From the NCBI GenBank assembly GCA_910574195.1, contig CAJTBF010000001.1, positions 62,001 to 126,000 of the forward strand: a stretch of 64,000 nt of DNA. The letters run 5' to 3'. The notes beneath the pieces are model-generated. The model was given only the letters and a program-made list of their open reading frames with translations. It had not been told where the DNA came from and did no database searches. Shown one piece after another: positions 1 to 8,363 of this stretch; the first letter of the stretch is position 1; the number at the start of each line of letters is the position of its first letter. The position numbers and the translations under genes were made by a program. Source of the stretch: Lachnospiraceae bacterium. GTDB lineage: Bacteria > Bacillota > Clostridia > Lachnospirales > Lachnospiraceae.

Positions 1-146
1 TACATTTCATAGGAATCTTCCCTGGGGCAAAGTCCCCAGATCAGAATTTGATGATACCGGCATAAATTCAGAAACCGTTCCGGAGAAGTCCCCCGAATCC
101 GAATCTTTACATATCCGCATAAATACCGCATGATTGCCTGGATCAA
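1..146 (-). CDS. yqfD: Sporulation protein YqfD, N-terminal part (cut by window edge)
   Basis: Partial gene whose 3' part lies before base 1. The minus strand reads an open frame with the YqfD-type N-terminus: a GYVKIRIRG stretch followed by SPERFLNLC and then a tryptophan-containing strand. YqfD is a membrane-linked protein of stage IV sporulation in Bacillus and Clostridia; its exact biochemical role is not established. It follows yqfC by 10 bases, the usual order. The start is most likely TTG at 146, because a GAGGT ribosome site lies six bases before it; the in-frame ATG at 131 is the alternative. Family identity is from remembered motifs, with only about 48 residues visible. Confidence 0.75.
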   Translation of the reverse strand, partial: MIQAIMRYLCGYVKIRIRGTSPERFLNLCRYHQILIWGLCPREDSYEM

Positions 147-156
147 AGTTATTACC

Positions 157-468
157 TCACTTTTCCTGCTTCGCCCCTCCTGCCTGTGTACAGAACTCCA
201 GGGAGCAGATTTTTCCTGTAATCTTCATCTCATCATTGGTATAATATTCAATCTGCAGATGCTTCCCATGCAGGCGGATCTGTTTTCCTTTTGTCTGTAC
301 ACGAATCAGACATTCCGTATATTCAATAATCCCGCGGTAATTTTCGATACACACCTCGGAGTCCCCGAGAATGGTTACGACGGCCGCGCCAAGTACCACA
401 TCTTTGGGCATACTTGCAGCCGAAGCCAATCGGTTTCTCAGACCTTCTTTTTCTTGTTCATAGTCCAT
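157..468 (-). CDS. yqfC: Sporulation protein YqfC (YabP/YqfC family)
   Basis: 103 residues, the normal length of the YabP/YqfC family. The central LPKDVVL-like motif appears here as MPKDVVLGAAVVTILG, followed by ENYRGIIEYT and an IRLHGKHLQIEYY strand pattern, all typical of these small all-beta sporulation proteins made in the mother cell. The start ATG at 468 has a GGTGG ribosome site about nine bases upstream. yqfD follows immediately downstream, supporting the call. The 135 bases between this gene and the HAD gene upstream presumably hold a promoter, but I could not recognise a clear sigma-E site. Confidence 0.85.
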   Translation of the reverse strand: MDYEQEKEGLRNRLASAASMPKDVVLGAAVVTILGDSEVCIENYRGIIEYTECLIRVQTKGKQIRLHGKHLQIEYYTNDEMKITGKICSLEFCTQAGGAKQEK

Positions 469-603
469 AGAAGAATATCCACCGGGCCTTCCACATGATG
501 GTTCCCTCCCAGCCTGCTCCCATACAGACCGGTTTCAAAGATACGCATATGAAATGGCCGCCTATACGCCTTTTCTAAAGAGTATATGTACTGTTTTTCT
601 GTC

Positions 604-1197
604 CTATACCTGAAAATACTGTCGGATTTCCTCATAATCCCCGTGGAATACCGCCCCCTGTATCCCGGCCTTTTGCGCCCCCTTTACATTTTCCTCCAGA
701 TCATCAATAAAAAAGCATTCCTCCGGTTTCAGGGCATAGGTATCCAGCAGATGCCGGAAAATCCGAATATCCGGTTTGATCAGGTGTACATCGCAGGATA
801 CCACAATCCCGTCAAAATAAGCAGGATCTACAAGACGCGGAAAGTACCGGTAAAAAGAAGAGCTGGCGTTGGACAGAACATATAATCTATATCCCTGTTT
901 TTTCTTCTCTTCACAGAATGCTTTGGCTCCCTTTACCGGCTTCATGCAGATATCCCACTCATTGACGCACTGCCAGAGCTGCTTATGAAGACGCTCAGGC
1001 ACACGCTTGCTCACACCGGGAAAACGTTCCTCGTCCGTGAGATATCCCAGATCACCCTGTACCCATTCCGGCCCCAGAAAAAGTTCCTTTTTGATCAGCA
1101 GACGGTCTTCTTCACGCTCCACAAATCTTTCCAGACAAACATCCGGATTGTAGTCCAGCAGTACATTTCCCATATCAAATATAATATTTCGAATCAT
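604..1197 (-). CDS. HAD-superfamily hydrolase (HAD-IA, phosphatase-like)
   Basis: 197 residues. The HAD motifs are in order: motif I FDMGNVLLDYN with nucleophile Asp at about residue 8, motif II as LSNASS near residue 110, the lysine of motif III in LIKPD, and acidic motif IV in FIDDLEEN near 165. The FDMGNV form and the length match the subfamily of small sugar or nucleotide phosphatases (YihX-like) rather than dehalogenases. The substrate cannot be read from sequence. The start ATG at 1197 has a strong GAGGAGG site directly upstream. The gene stands alone, upstream of yqfC on the same strand. Confidence 0.88.
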   Translation of the reverse strand: MIRNIIFDMGNVLLDYNPDVCLERFVEREEDRLLIKKELFLGPEWVQGDLGYLTDEERFPGVSKRVPERLHKQLWQCVNEWDICMKPVKGAKAFCEEKKKQGYRLYVLSNASSSFYRYFPRLVDPAYFDGIVVSCDVHLIKPDIRIFRHLLDTYALKPEECFFIDDLEENVKGAQKAGIQGAVFHGDYEEIRQYFQV

Positions 1198-1216
1198 ATT
1201 TCCTCCTCTTCTATTC

Positions 1217-1262
1217 CAGCCGTTATGCGTTCTTACGGACTTTACAGCAAGTGCAAAGTCCT
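1217..1262. repeat. Dispersed stem-loop repeat, copy 1
   Basis: The sequence ATGCGTTCTTAC is followed by a hairpin with arms GGACTTT (1237-1243) and AAAGTCC (1255-1261) around an ACAGCAAGTGC loop. Close copies occur at 56,381-56,452 and 62,490-62,530. It lies just upstream of the HAD gene start, in the murT leader region. Confidence 0.75.
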
Positions 1263-1331
1263 AGAGTGTGTTTGTAAATGAATAATCCTATTTTACATGC
1301 AGGACTTCTGAAATACAAGTCACAATTCCCC

Positions 1332-1360
1332 TTGTTTTCTCTTTTTTCTTCCCGTATAAT
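1332..1360 (+). promoter_or_regulatory. Probable sigma-A promoter for murT-gatD
   Basis: The hexamers are TTGTTT (1332-1337), a 17-base spacer and TATAAT (1355-1360). If used, it gives a leader of almost 480 bases before murT, containing the 66-bp repeats and the 18-bp inverted repeat described next. A promoter closer to murT is not ruled out. Confidence 0.5.
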
Positions 1361-1377
1361 AGATCCATCGGGATATC

Positions 1378-1560
1378 CCGTATCAAGTACCCTCGGGTAT
1401 CCCGTATCTGGGATGCTTCGCACGACTGAACAGCTTATGCTGTCCGATAAGGTATACCCATCCGGGTATCCCGTATCTAATGTGCTCCGCATGAGTGGAC
1501 ACTTTGCGTCCAATAAGGTACACTAATCGGACTACTAATGTCCAATTAGGTATAGTTCAT
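1378..1560. repeat. Degenerate tandem repeat of about 66 bp in the murT leader
   Basis: Two nearly full units (about 1391-1458 and 1459-1524) both begin with CGGGTATCCCGTATCT and end with GTCCNATAAGGTANAC. Partial copies of the first motif occur at about 1378-1390, and partial copies of the second at 1541-1556 and about 1744-1759. The open frames across it on both strands only repeat the same short peptide and have no good ribosome site, so I treat it as non-coding. Confidence 0.6.
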
Positions 1561-1594
1561 CGGAACATGCCCTACATTTTTGCAGAAAAATAGT

Positions 1595-1726
1595 CAGGGC
1601 AGAAATACTTGTATATCAGAACCTCTCAAAAAACGTCAGCGCTTAACGAGGTTTTTTCGAGTTTAGCGTCTGCTACGTTTTTTGCGAAGCGAAAGCGGGG
1701 TGATGTGGACAAGTATTTCTGCCCTG
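1595..1726. repeat. MITE-like element with 18-bp perfect terminal inverted repeats
   Basis: The arms CAGGGCAGAAATACTTGT (1595-1612) and its exact reverse complement (1709-1726) enclose about 96 bases. The interior contains a second imperfect inverted pair built around AAAAAACGT and ACGTTTTTT. There is no coding capacity. It sits between the partial repeats of the murT leader and probably inserted there. Confidence 0.6.
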
Positions 1727-1843
1727 GCGGACGACTGCTTTTTGTCCAACAAAGTATAACCTGATTGGACATCAAGTATTCGCCCGACGGTATACACCGG
1801 ATATTGTTCCGGAAAAAAATAAAAAAGGATAAAGAAAAAGACT

Positions 1844-3193
1844 ATGAAATTACGAAGTAAACTCGCAGTTACCTGTGCAAAGTGGACAAGTACCTTCATT
1901 CGGAAATTAAACCGGGGAAGCGGCGTTACCCTTCCGGGTTATATCGCCAGAATCATTGATCCCGGCATTCTCACGACCATGTCGGAGATGGTACGTGAAA
2001 AAACAATCGTAACTATGGGGACCAACGGAAAGACGACGACGAACAGTATTCTTTACCATGCCTTAAAAGCGGAAGGAAAGAAAGTGATCATCAATCGAAC
2101 CGGCGCGAATATGCTGAACGGGATTATTTCCGCGTTCGTTCTTGCCACGGACCGGCATGGAAATCTGGATGCGGATTATGCGTGTATCGAGGTGGATGAG
2201 ATTGCGTCGGTACGTGTTCTCCCCCAGCTGAAGCCGGATTGCGCCCTTTTGACGAATATTTCCCGCGACCAGCTGGACCGCTTTGGAGAGGTGGACATTA
2301 CCTTTCAGAAGTTAAAGACGGCCATCCGCAGCGTACCGTCGTGCAAGCTGGTCATCAACTGTGACGATGTACTCTCCTATACGTTGGCGGCGGAGAGTAA
2401 AAATCCATACCTCACTTACGGAATCAGTGAACAGATCTTCGACGATATCTCCCGCTCTGAAATCCGGGAAAGTATCTTTTGCCGTTCCTGCGGTAAAAAG
2501 CTGGAATACGAGTTCTTTCATTATGGGCAGCTCGGTATTTATCACTGTCCCCATTGCGGGTTGAAACGTCCCACCCCTGATTTTACCGCCACAGATGTTG
2601 TGCTGCGGGGGGAAGTTTACTCTTTCCGAATTCAGGAATTACAGATCGACTCCACGGCGCGCACGCCTTACAATATATATAATACGTTGTCTGCCTACAC
2701 GGCCCTTCAGGCATTGGAGGCGCCGGAGACTCATTTTAAAGAGACCATCGAATCCTTTGATTACGGCAATAACCGGGAAAGTATTTTCACGATTCACGGG
2801 GCAAGAGTCCAGCTTCATCTGGCGAAGAATCCCATCGGCTTCCAGCAGAAGATTTCGTTGGTATTAAAGGATCCCAAACCCAAAGATGTGATCATTCAGA
2901 TTAATGACACGTATCAGGACGGAGAAGATGTATCCTGGCTGTGGGATGTGGATTTCCAATATCTGGCGGACGCCAATACGGCGACCATCACAACAAACGG
3001 TACAAGACGGCATGATATGGGACTCCGGCTCAAGTACGAAGATATCCCCTGTGACTCCACCACAGATTTGAAAGCCACATTGAAAAAACTGACGCGGGAC
3101 GGAACAAAAAATCTGTATGTGATTGTCAATTATTCCGGTTTGTACCGCACCAATCGGCTGTTGACAGAATTGGCGGCACAGACAGCACAATAG
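1844..3193 (+). CDS. murT: Lipid II isoglutaminyl synthase, ligase subunit MurT
   Basis: 449 residues, normal for MurT. With GatD it amidates the alpha-carboxyl of the stem-peptide D-glutamate in lipid II, using ATP and glutamine, on the inner face of the membrane. The Mur-ligase P-loop GTNGKTTT is at residues 59-66. A zinc-ribbon insert has cysteines 213, 216, 235 and 238, a hallmark of MurT. The C-terminal DUF1727 domain carries the WDVDF motif, whose aspartate belongs to the MurT-GatD active centre. The start ATG is preceded by AAAGGATAAAG. gatD follows 70 bases later and the two are surely co-transcribed. Confidence 0.95.
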   Translation: MKLRSKLAVTCAKWTSTFIRKLNRGSGVTLPGYIARIIDPGILTTMSEMVREKTIVTMGTNGKTTTNSILYHALKAEGKKVIINRTGANMLNGIISAFVLATDRHGNLDADYACIEVDEIASVRVLPQLKPDCALLTNISRDQLDRFGEVDITFQKLKTAIRSVPSCKLVINCDDVLSYTLAAESKNPYLTYGISEQIFDDISRSEIRESIFCRSCGKKLEYEFFHYGQLGIYHCPHCGLKRPTPDFTATDVVLRGEVYSFRIQELQIDSTARTPYNIYNTLSAYTALQALEAPETHFKETIESFDYGNNRESIFTIHGARVQLHLAKNPIGFQQKISLVLKDPKPKDVIIQINDTYQDGEDVSWLWDVDFQYLADANTATITTNGTRRHDMGLRLKYEDIPCDSTTDLKATLKKLTRDGTKNLYVIVNYSGLYRTNRLLTELAAQTAQ

Positions 3194-3261
3194 AGGAAAC
3201 CGTTGTTTAAAAACAATAGAAAGGAGTGCGGGAAATCCGATTTCCTGCAAATGAAATGATA

Positions 3262-4020
3262 ATGAGACTGACCATCGGGCATTTATATCCGGATTTATTG
3301 AATCTATATGGCGATCGGGGAAATATCCAATGTTTTCGAAAACGTCTGGAATGGCGGGGCATCAAGGCGGAAGTCCTCCCTTTTCTCTCCGGAGAGCGGA
3401 TTGATTTTTCCAAACTGGACCTGGTGCTTCTCGGAGGAGGCTCCGACCGGGAACAGGAACTGGTCTGCCAGTATCTGAAGGAAATCAAAACGGATTTTAA
3501 GGAGTATGTGGAAGACGGCGGCGTTGTGCTTGCGGTCTGCGGCGGCTATCAATTGCTGGGAAGTTACTATAAGACAGAAAAGAAACTGATCGAAGGTCTG
3601 GAAATTCTGGACATTTACACGGAGTGGGAACCGGAACGTCTGATTCGCAATATCGTATTGAACAGCCCGCTTTTTGAAACGCCAGTTGTGGGATTTGAAA
3701 ATCATGGGGGAAGAACTTACATTGGAAAGCACGCACCCTTTGGAAAAGTATTTTTTGGATTGGGAAACACGGGAAAATCCGGTTACGAAGGCGTGGTCTA
3801 TAAAAATGTCATCGCCACTTATCTGCACGGTCCTCTTCTTCCCAAAAATCCCCATGTATGCGACTATCTGCTGGAACGGGCGCTGCAGCGAAAATATGGA
3901 AAAGAAGCGACGCTGACTCCTCTCTCCGATCCGCTGGAACACAAAGCAAACCGCTATATTGTAGATCGGTACAGCGATAAAAAGTATGTACTCAAAGAGA
4001 CGATTAAACGGTATACCTGA
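3262..4020 (+). CDS. gatD: Lipid II isoglutaminyl synthase, glutaminase subunit GatD
   Basis: About 252 residues of class I glutamine amidotransferase fold (CobB/CobQ-like). It hydrolyses glutamine and channels ammonia to MurT. The catalytic cysteine is Cys93 in VLAVCGGYQLLG and the histidine is His189 in ATYLHGPLLP, matching the positions known for the Staphylococcus protein. The N-terminus MRLTIGHLYPDLLNLYGDRGN is the conserved family start, so I place the start at ATG 3262 (3256 also possible). A GTG at 3226 is in frame but lies inside the AAAGGAG ribosome site. That site is oddly far (about 30 bases) from ATG 3262, so the true start deserves testing. Confidence 0.93.
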   Translation: MRLTIGHLYPDLLNLYGDRGNIQCFRKRLEWRGIKAEVLPFLSGERIDFSKLDLVLLGGGSDREQELVCQYLKEIKTDFKEYVEDGGVVLAVCGGYQLLGSYYKTEKKLIEGLEILDIYTEWEPERLIRNIVLNSPLFETPVVGFENHGGRTYIGKHAPFGKVFFGLGNTGKSGYEGVVYKNVIATYLHGPLLPKNPHVCDYLLERALQRKYGKEATLTPLSDPLEHKANRYIVDRYSDKKYVLKETIKRYT

Positions 4021-4031
4021 CAGGATCTATA

Positions 4032-4078
4032 TTTTTGCCCGGTACGGTGCAGTGATTGTACCATACCGGGCAAAATGT
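4032..4078 (+). terminator. Terminator after murT-gatD
   Basis: The inverted repeat TTTTGCCCGGTA ... TACCGGGCAAAA (arms 4033-4044 and 4064-4075) lies 12 bases after the gatD stop. The T/A flanks make it usable in both directions. Confidence 0.7.
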
Positions 4079-4200
4079 TTGTTCCAGTTCATGTTTGTTC
4101 CGATTCGTATCCATGCGGACCGTCACTTTCGCAAGACGCCTGCGGATGGAGATTTCCCGTCACCGGACAACACAGTGTCTGGTACAATGTGAACAGGAAA

Positions 4201-6819
4201 TTATCTTTCCCACTTTTTAATGCTCATATAGACCGCCTTCATACCCTGAATCACAGGGAGATTTAAAAATGCCAGTGCATACACGGTCAAAAGCTGTATT
4301 CCGGTCAGTGTCTGTACATGAAAGACGATCTGACAGGCCGGAAGCAGTAATACGGTGGTGATCAACATAAGTCCCAGAAAGAATGCTCCCCACAGATATT
4401 TGTTATGGAATATCCGGCCGGTAAATACCACCGGCCGGTCTTCTTTACAGTTAAATCCATGCAAAAGACGGGCCGTACATAACGTTCCAAATGCCATGGT
4501 GCTTCCCAGAAGTGCATTTTTCCTTTCGTAGCCGACCCAAAAAGCGATCATTGTGGTCACACCGATGGACAGCCCTTCCGCTCCCAGCTTCCAGAGAAAT
4601 TCTTTCGTCAGAATGGATTCCGTCACCGGGCGGGGCCTTTCCTGCATTACATCCGCCGTATGCGGTTCCAGCCCCAGTGCAATGGCGGGCAGGCTGTCTG
4701 TGAGCAGATTGATGAACAGCAGGTGAACCGGTGCAAAAGGAACCGGAAGTCCGGCGATGGACGCGTATAGTACCGCCAGAATCGCTCCAAAGTTTCCGGA
4801 CAGCAAAAACTGAATGGAATGTTTGATGTTCCGATACACATTTCGGCCGTTTTCCACTGCTTTTACAATGGTTGCAAAATTGTCGTCGGCCAGGACCATG
4901 GAAGCGGCGTCTTTGGATACCTCGCTTCCCGTGATTCCCATAGCCACTCCGATGTCCGCCTGTTTCAGAGCCGGCGCGTCATTCACACCGTCTCCTGTCA
5001 TGGATACCACATGCCCTTTTTGCTGCCATGCACGGACAATGCGGATTTTATGTTCCGGCGATACCCGGGCATATACCGAAATATGTTCTACAAAATCTTG
5101 TAGTTCCTCTTCCGATAATGCATCAATCTCGGCTCCTTCACAGGCTTCGGATTCCTCCTGTAAGATTCCGATTCTCCGGGCGATCGCCGCCGCCGTCACC
5201 TTATGATCCCCGGTGATCATGACGGGACGGATTCCGGCTTTTTTGCAGGCCTCCACTGCCGCTTTTGATTCTTTGCGCGGCGGATCCATCATGGCGATCA
5301 AACCGAGGAAAATCAAATCCTTCTCTTCTTCTGGTGTCAACCGGGTGCCCATGGAAAGTTCTTTATAGGCAAATCCCAAAACCCGCAGTCCTTCCCTGGA
5401 AAATTCCTGGTTCTGTACCTCGATTTTCTTTCGATCTTCTCCGGTGAGATTCCGAATGGTTTCTTCGTCCTGAATCTGTGTGATCCGATGCAGCAGGACA
5501 TCCACGGCGCCTTTTACCAGCAGGATTCTTTTTCCGTCCATCTGATGTACCGTGGACATTCTTTTTCGATCGCTGTCAAACGGATTTTCTTCCAGACGGG
5601 GATAGTCTTCTCTGATCTCCTGCGGTGAAACATCCAGTTTTATGGCCAGTGCAAGCAGTGCGGTTTCGGTGGGATCCCCGATTTCCACTCCGTCCGTGCA
5701 GGAAGCGTCGTTGCAGAGGATACTGCTCCATAAAAGCATCTTCTGCCGCGGCTGCGCTTTGTCAATCTTTTCCGCCGGGATGCGGCGTCCGTCCACATAG
5801 TAATCTTCCACCGTCATCCGGTTCTGTGTCAGTGTCCCGGTTTTATCCGAACAGATGACGGAAACGCTGCCTAATCCCTCCACGGCCTGCAGCTTTCGAA
5901 TGATGGCATGTTCTTTTGCCATTTTCTGTGTCCCAAAGGACAATACAATAGTGACGATGGAACTCAATGCTTCCGGAATGGCGGCCACGGCCAACGCAAC
6001 CGCAAAGAGAAATGCGTCCCCGGCTCTTCCGCCCCGCAACACCTGCACTCCATACAGGATTCCGCAGAAAATGAGAATCAATATGGAAAGTTTTCGACCG
6101 AACTGATCCAGGTTTCTCTGAAGAGGCGTCTGCTTTGCGACGGTATTTTTCAGCAGCCCCGCGATCTTTCCCATCTCTGTTTTCATCCCGATTTCCGTTA
6201 CCAGAAAAGAAGCCCGGCCATATGTCACAAAACTTCCGGAATAGACCATATTCGTCCGGTCTCCAAGCGGAACTTCCCCGTCGATTTTTTCGGTATCTTT
6301 CTCGACGCCAAGACTTTCTCCGGTGAGTGCGCTTTCATCTATTTTCAGGCTGGCACATTCCAGGAGACGTCCGTCCGCCGGAACAAAATCTCCCGCGTCC
6401 AGCATTACAAGATCTCCCAGGGTCACTTCTGATGAGGGAACTTTTACCATCTGTCCTTCCCGCCATACTTTCGCTTCCGGGGCGGACAGCTTTTTCAAAC
6501 TGCGCAGGGATTGCTCCGCTTTCAAAGTCTGTATGGTTCCCAATAACGCATTGACAGTGATCACAATCAAAATGACGACCGCGCTTTTTATGTCTCCCAG
6601 GAACCCGGATACGACAGCCGCTACAATCAGAATCCATACGAGAAAATCCCGGTACTGTTCCAGAAAAATCTGCCAGACAGATTTCCTCTTTTCTTCCAAC
6701 AGTTCATTTGGCCCGTATGTTTCCTGCCGCTTCTGAATCTGTGCAGATGTGAGCGGCTCCGAAGAGCCGTTTATCTGCCGTCTTACTTCTTCCCCTGTAC
6801 ATTGATAATACGCATTCAT
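4201..6819 (-). CDS. P-type cation-transporting ATPase (Ca2+/Mn2+ type, P2A)
   Basis: 872 residues from ATG 6819. Motifs in order are the N-terminal cation ATPase domain, SALTGES (actuator), AIPEAL in the ion-binding helix, CSDKTGTLTQNRM (phosphorylated Asp), MITGDH, TGDGVNDAPALKQADIG (hinge), and NLLTDSLPAIALGLEP followed by C-terminal membrane helices, as in SERCA/PMR1-type pumps. It pumps a divalent cation out of the cytoplasm. The yybP-ykoY riboswitch upstream points to Mn2+ as the physiological cargo, as known for the Lactococcus YoaB pump; that part is inference. The frame is open to 7017, but ATG 6819 has a good ribosome site and the extra stretch begins right behind the riboswitch terminator, so it is leader. 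Confidence 0.92.
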   Translation of the reverse strand: MNAYYQCTGEEVRRQINGSSEPLTSAQIQKRQETYGPNELLEEKRKSVWQIFLEQYRDFLVWILIVAAVVSGFLGDIKSAVVILIVITVNALLGTIQTLKAEQSLRSLKKLSAPEAKVWREGQMVKVPSSEVTLGDLVMLDAGDFVPADGRLLECASLKIDESALTGESLGVEKDTEKIDGEVPLGDRTNMVYSGSFVTYGRASFLVTEIGMKTEMGKIAGLLKNTVAKQTPLQRNLDQFGRKLSILILIFCGILYGVQVLRGGRAGDAFLFAVALAVAAIPEALSSIVTIVLSFGTQKMAKEHAIIRKLQAVEGLGSVSVICSDKTGTLTQNRMTVEDYYVDGRRIPAEKIDKAQPRQKMLLWSSILCNDASCTDGVEIGDPTETALLALAIKLDVSPQEIREDYPRLEENPFDSDRKRMSTVHQMDGKRILLVKGAVDVLLHRITQIQDEETIRNLTGEDRKKIEVQNQEFSREGLRVLGFAYKELSMGTRLTPEEEKDLIFLGLIAMMDPPRKESKAAVEACKKAGIRPVMITGDHKVTAAAIARRIGILQEESEACEGAEIDALSEEELQDFVEHISVYARVSPEHKIRIVRAWQQKGHVVSMTGDGVNDAPALKQADIGVAMGITGSEVSKDAASMVLADDNFATIVKAVENGRNVYRNIKHSIQFLLSGNFGAILAVLYASIAGLPVPFAPVHLLFINLLTDSLPAIALGLEPHTADVMQERPRPVTESILTKEFLWKLGAEGLSIGVTTMIAFWVGYERKNALLGSTMAFGTLCTARLLHGFNCKEDRPVVFTGRIFHNKYLWGAFFLGLMLITTVLLLPACQIVFHVQTLTGIQLLTVYALAFLNLPVIQGMKAVYMSIKKWER

Positions 6820-7018
6820 CCAAAGACCTACCTTTCCTGATACAGCCGCCGCATTTCCATTTAAAAAGCGTGCTGCACAAACCCGTTTTTTCCATCGTGC
6901 AGTATTCTCCGCCGGACGATCTTCCGGCAGAATTCCCTGGGATACATTCTGAAAATTTCGGCAATATGTTTTGAATATGACAAACACAGCGCCGGTTTCC
7001 ATCCTGTCCGGGGACATA

Positions 7019-7057
7019 AAAAAAGAAACCTTTACTGCACAAAATCATGCAATAAAA
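7019..7057 (-). terminator. Riboswitch-controlled terminator hairpin
   Basis: On the minus strand TTTATTGCAT pairs (with two G-U pairs) with GTGCAGTAAA and is followed by GGTTTCTTTTTT. The 5' arm overlaps the CTTTTATTG strand that closes P1 of the aptamer, so the two structures exclude each other: ligand-stabilised P1 should prevent termination (an ON switch). Confidence 0.75.
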
Positions 7058-7147
7058 GTCTCACCATTTCAGCACGATACGGATGCAGAAGCATCGTATT
7101 GACGACATCGCGCACACATTTTTTGTGTTGGTTACTCCCTCTTACTG
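7050..7147 (-). promoter_or_regulatory. yybP-ykoY (manganese) riboswitch aptamer
   Basis: The minus strand carries the class hallmarks: AGGGAGTA near the 5' end, GTCGTCAATACG in the middle, a CGTATCG return strand, and GGTGAGACTTTTATTG at the 3' end. P1 is CAGTAAGAG (7139-7147) with CTTTTATTG (7050-7058). The class binds Mn2+ and commonly precedes P-type ATPase and other Mn2+ exporter genes. Transcription from the promoter just upstream would start almost exactly at P1. Confidence 0.9.
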
Positions 7148-7153
7148 AAATTT

Positions 7154-7182
7154 ACTATATGATATTTCCCCGCAGATGTCAA
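7154..7182 (-). promoter_or_regulatory. Sigma-A promoter of the riboswitch/ATPase transcript
   Basis: Consensus TTGACA (7177-7182), an exact 17-base spacer and TATAGT (7154-7159). The expected start point, near 7147, is the first base of aptamer P1. Confidence 0.85.
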
Positions 7183-7424
7183 GATTTATTTGCACGATTC
7201 AAAAAGTGCCGATCACAGTTCCGCCTTCCGCCTCCCTGTTAAGATTCACAATCACAAACACTTTCGTTTATTTTTTCCTGTGACGGAAAAAACATACATG
7301 ACTGTGTGAAAAATAAAAGATCAGCGCATCTTTTTGAAAACACAAATATATAGAAAATCAGCCGACGGAAATTTTTCCACATACGATGAGATACAAAAAA
7401 ATCTGCGGCTAATCGCTTTGGGGA
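7183..7424. other. Gene-free spacer between the rnf terminator and the ATPase promoter
   Basis: No gene is seen. At 7214-7241 there is a degenerate copy (CAGTTCCGCCTTCCGCCTCCCTG core) of the palindrome that is perfect at 62,400-62,430. The remainder is AT-rich with no recognised signal. Confidence 0.5.
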
Positions 7425-7460
7425 TTAAAAAATGGCAGGAAAACGACAGATTCCTGCCCT
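7425..7460 (-). terminator. Terminator of the rnf operon
   Basis: On the minus strand the hairpin GGCAGGAA ... TTCCTGCC (arms 7434-7441 and 7451-7458) is followed by ATTTTTTAAT, about 75 bases after the rnfB stop. Confidence 0.85.
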
Positions 7461-7535
7461 CCGAAGCGTCGTATCCATAAAGATGAATGCAACGATATAT
7501 CAGATGGCAGGAATGTCTGTTTTACAGCCCGTTTT

Positions 7536-8348
7536 TTAAGATACGGGAATCTTCCGCGGTACGATGATCTTTCTTGGACATTTTTCCGCACACACACCGC
7601 AGTTGGTACATTTGGACGCATCAATATGCGCCAGGAAATTCGTTACGGTGATGGCGCCTGCCTCACAATTCCGTTCGCAAAGTTTACAGCCGATACATCC
7701 CACAAGACAGACATCCATCAATGCTTTCCCCTTTTCATTGGAATTGCACTGTACAAATGTTTTCTGCTCATAAGGTACCAGTTCGATCAATTTCTTCGGA
7801 CAGGCGGCAATACACTTTCCGCAGGCTTTACACTTTTCTTTGTCCACTACGGCGATCCCGTCCACCACATGAATGGCATCAAACGGGCAGGCCTTCACAC
7901 AGGAGCCGTATCCCAGACAACCGTAATCACATCCTTTTGGCCCCGTATCCTGCATCATATGTACCATGGTACAGTCCTGAATCCCGTAATACGTATATTC
8001 TTCCTGGGCCTTCTCACAGGTTCCGGCACATTTCACAAAAGCGGTCATCCGCACCTGCTCTCCGGCTGATTGCCCCATAATCTCTCCGATTTTTTCCGCT
8101 ACCGGCGCACCGCCCACCGGACAGGCTCCTACTTCCGCCTCGCCCTTTACGATAGCGGCCGCCAGACCGGAACAGCCGGCATACCCGCAGCCGCCGCAGT
8201 TATTCCCCGGAAGAACACCCAGGATGGCCTCCTCCCGTTCATCCACTTCCACGGCGAACGCCTTACCGGAAATTCCAAGGAAGACACCGATCAACAGTCC
8301 GGTTCCGCCAACAATGGCGGCAGCCAGTAAAATTCCTGTTACACTCAT
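7536..8348 (-). CDS. rnfB: Rnf electron transport complex subunit RnfB
   Basis: 270 residues. The Rnf complex moves electrons from reduced ferredoxin to NAD+ and pumps Na+ or H+ out. RnfB is the iron-sulfur entry subunit. It has an N-terminal membrane helix (residues 5-27) and the NCGGCGYAGCSG cluster site with Cys51, 54, 59 and 76. Two pairs of ferredoxin-type CxxCxxCxxxCP sites follow, around residues 145-180 and 215-260. It is the last gene of the cluster, 15 bases after rnfA, and is followed by a strong terminator. Confidence 0.95.
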   Translation of the reverse strand: MSVTGILLAAAIVGGTGLLIGVFLGISGKAFAVEVDEREEAILGVLPGNNCGGCGYAGCSGLAAAIVKGEAEVGACPVGGAPVAEKIGEIMGQSAGEQVRMTAFVKCAGTCEKAQEEYTYYGIQDCTMVHMMQDTGPKGCDYGCLGYGSCVKACPFDAIHVVDGIAVVDKEKCKACGKCIAACPKKLIELVPYEQKTFVQCNSNEKGKALMDVCLVGCIGCKLCERNCEAGAITVTNFLAHIDASKCTNCGVCAEKCPRKIIVPRKIPVS

Positions 8349-8363
8349 GCTTTTCTCCCCTCC

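Noticed and set aside
438-635. 65-codon frame between yqfC and the HAD gene
   Set aside because: It overlaps both real genes, has no ribosome site and reads as random sequence.
1278-1526. Open frames on both strands across the murT leader repeats
   Set aside because: They only reflect the DNA repeats (repeated short GYP-containing peptides), lack ribosome sites and show no protein-like pattern.
6820-7017. 66-residue N-terminal extension of the P-type ATPase
   Set aside because: It begins right after the riboswitch terminator, is cysteine- and arginine-rich without family similarity, and a better start with ribosome site exists at 6819.
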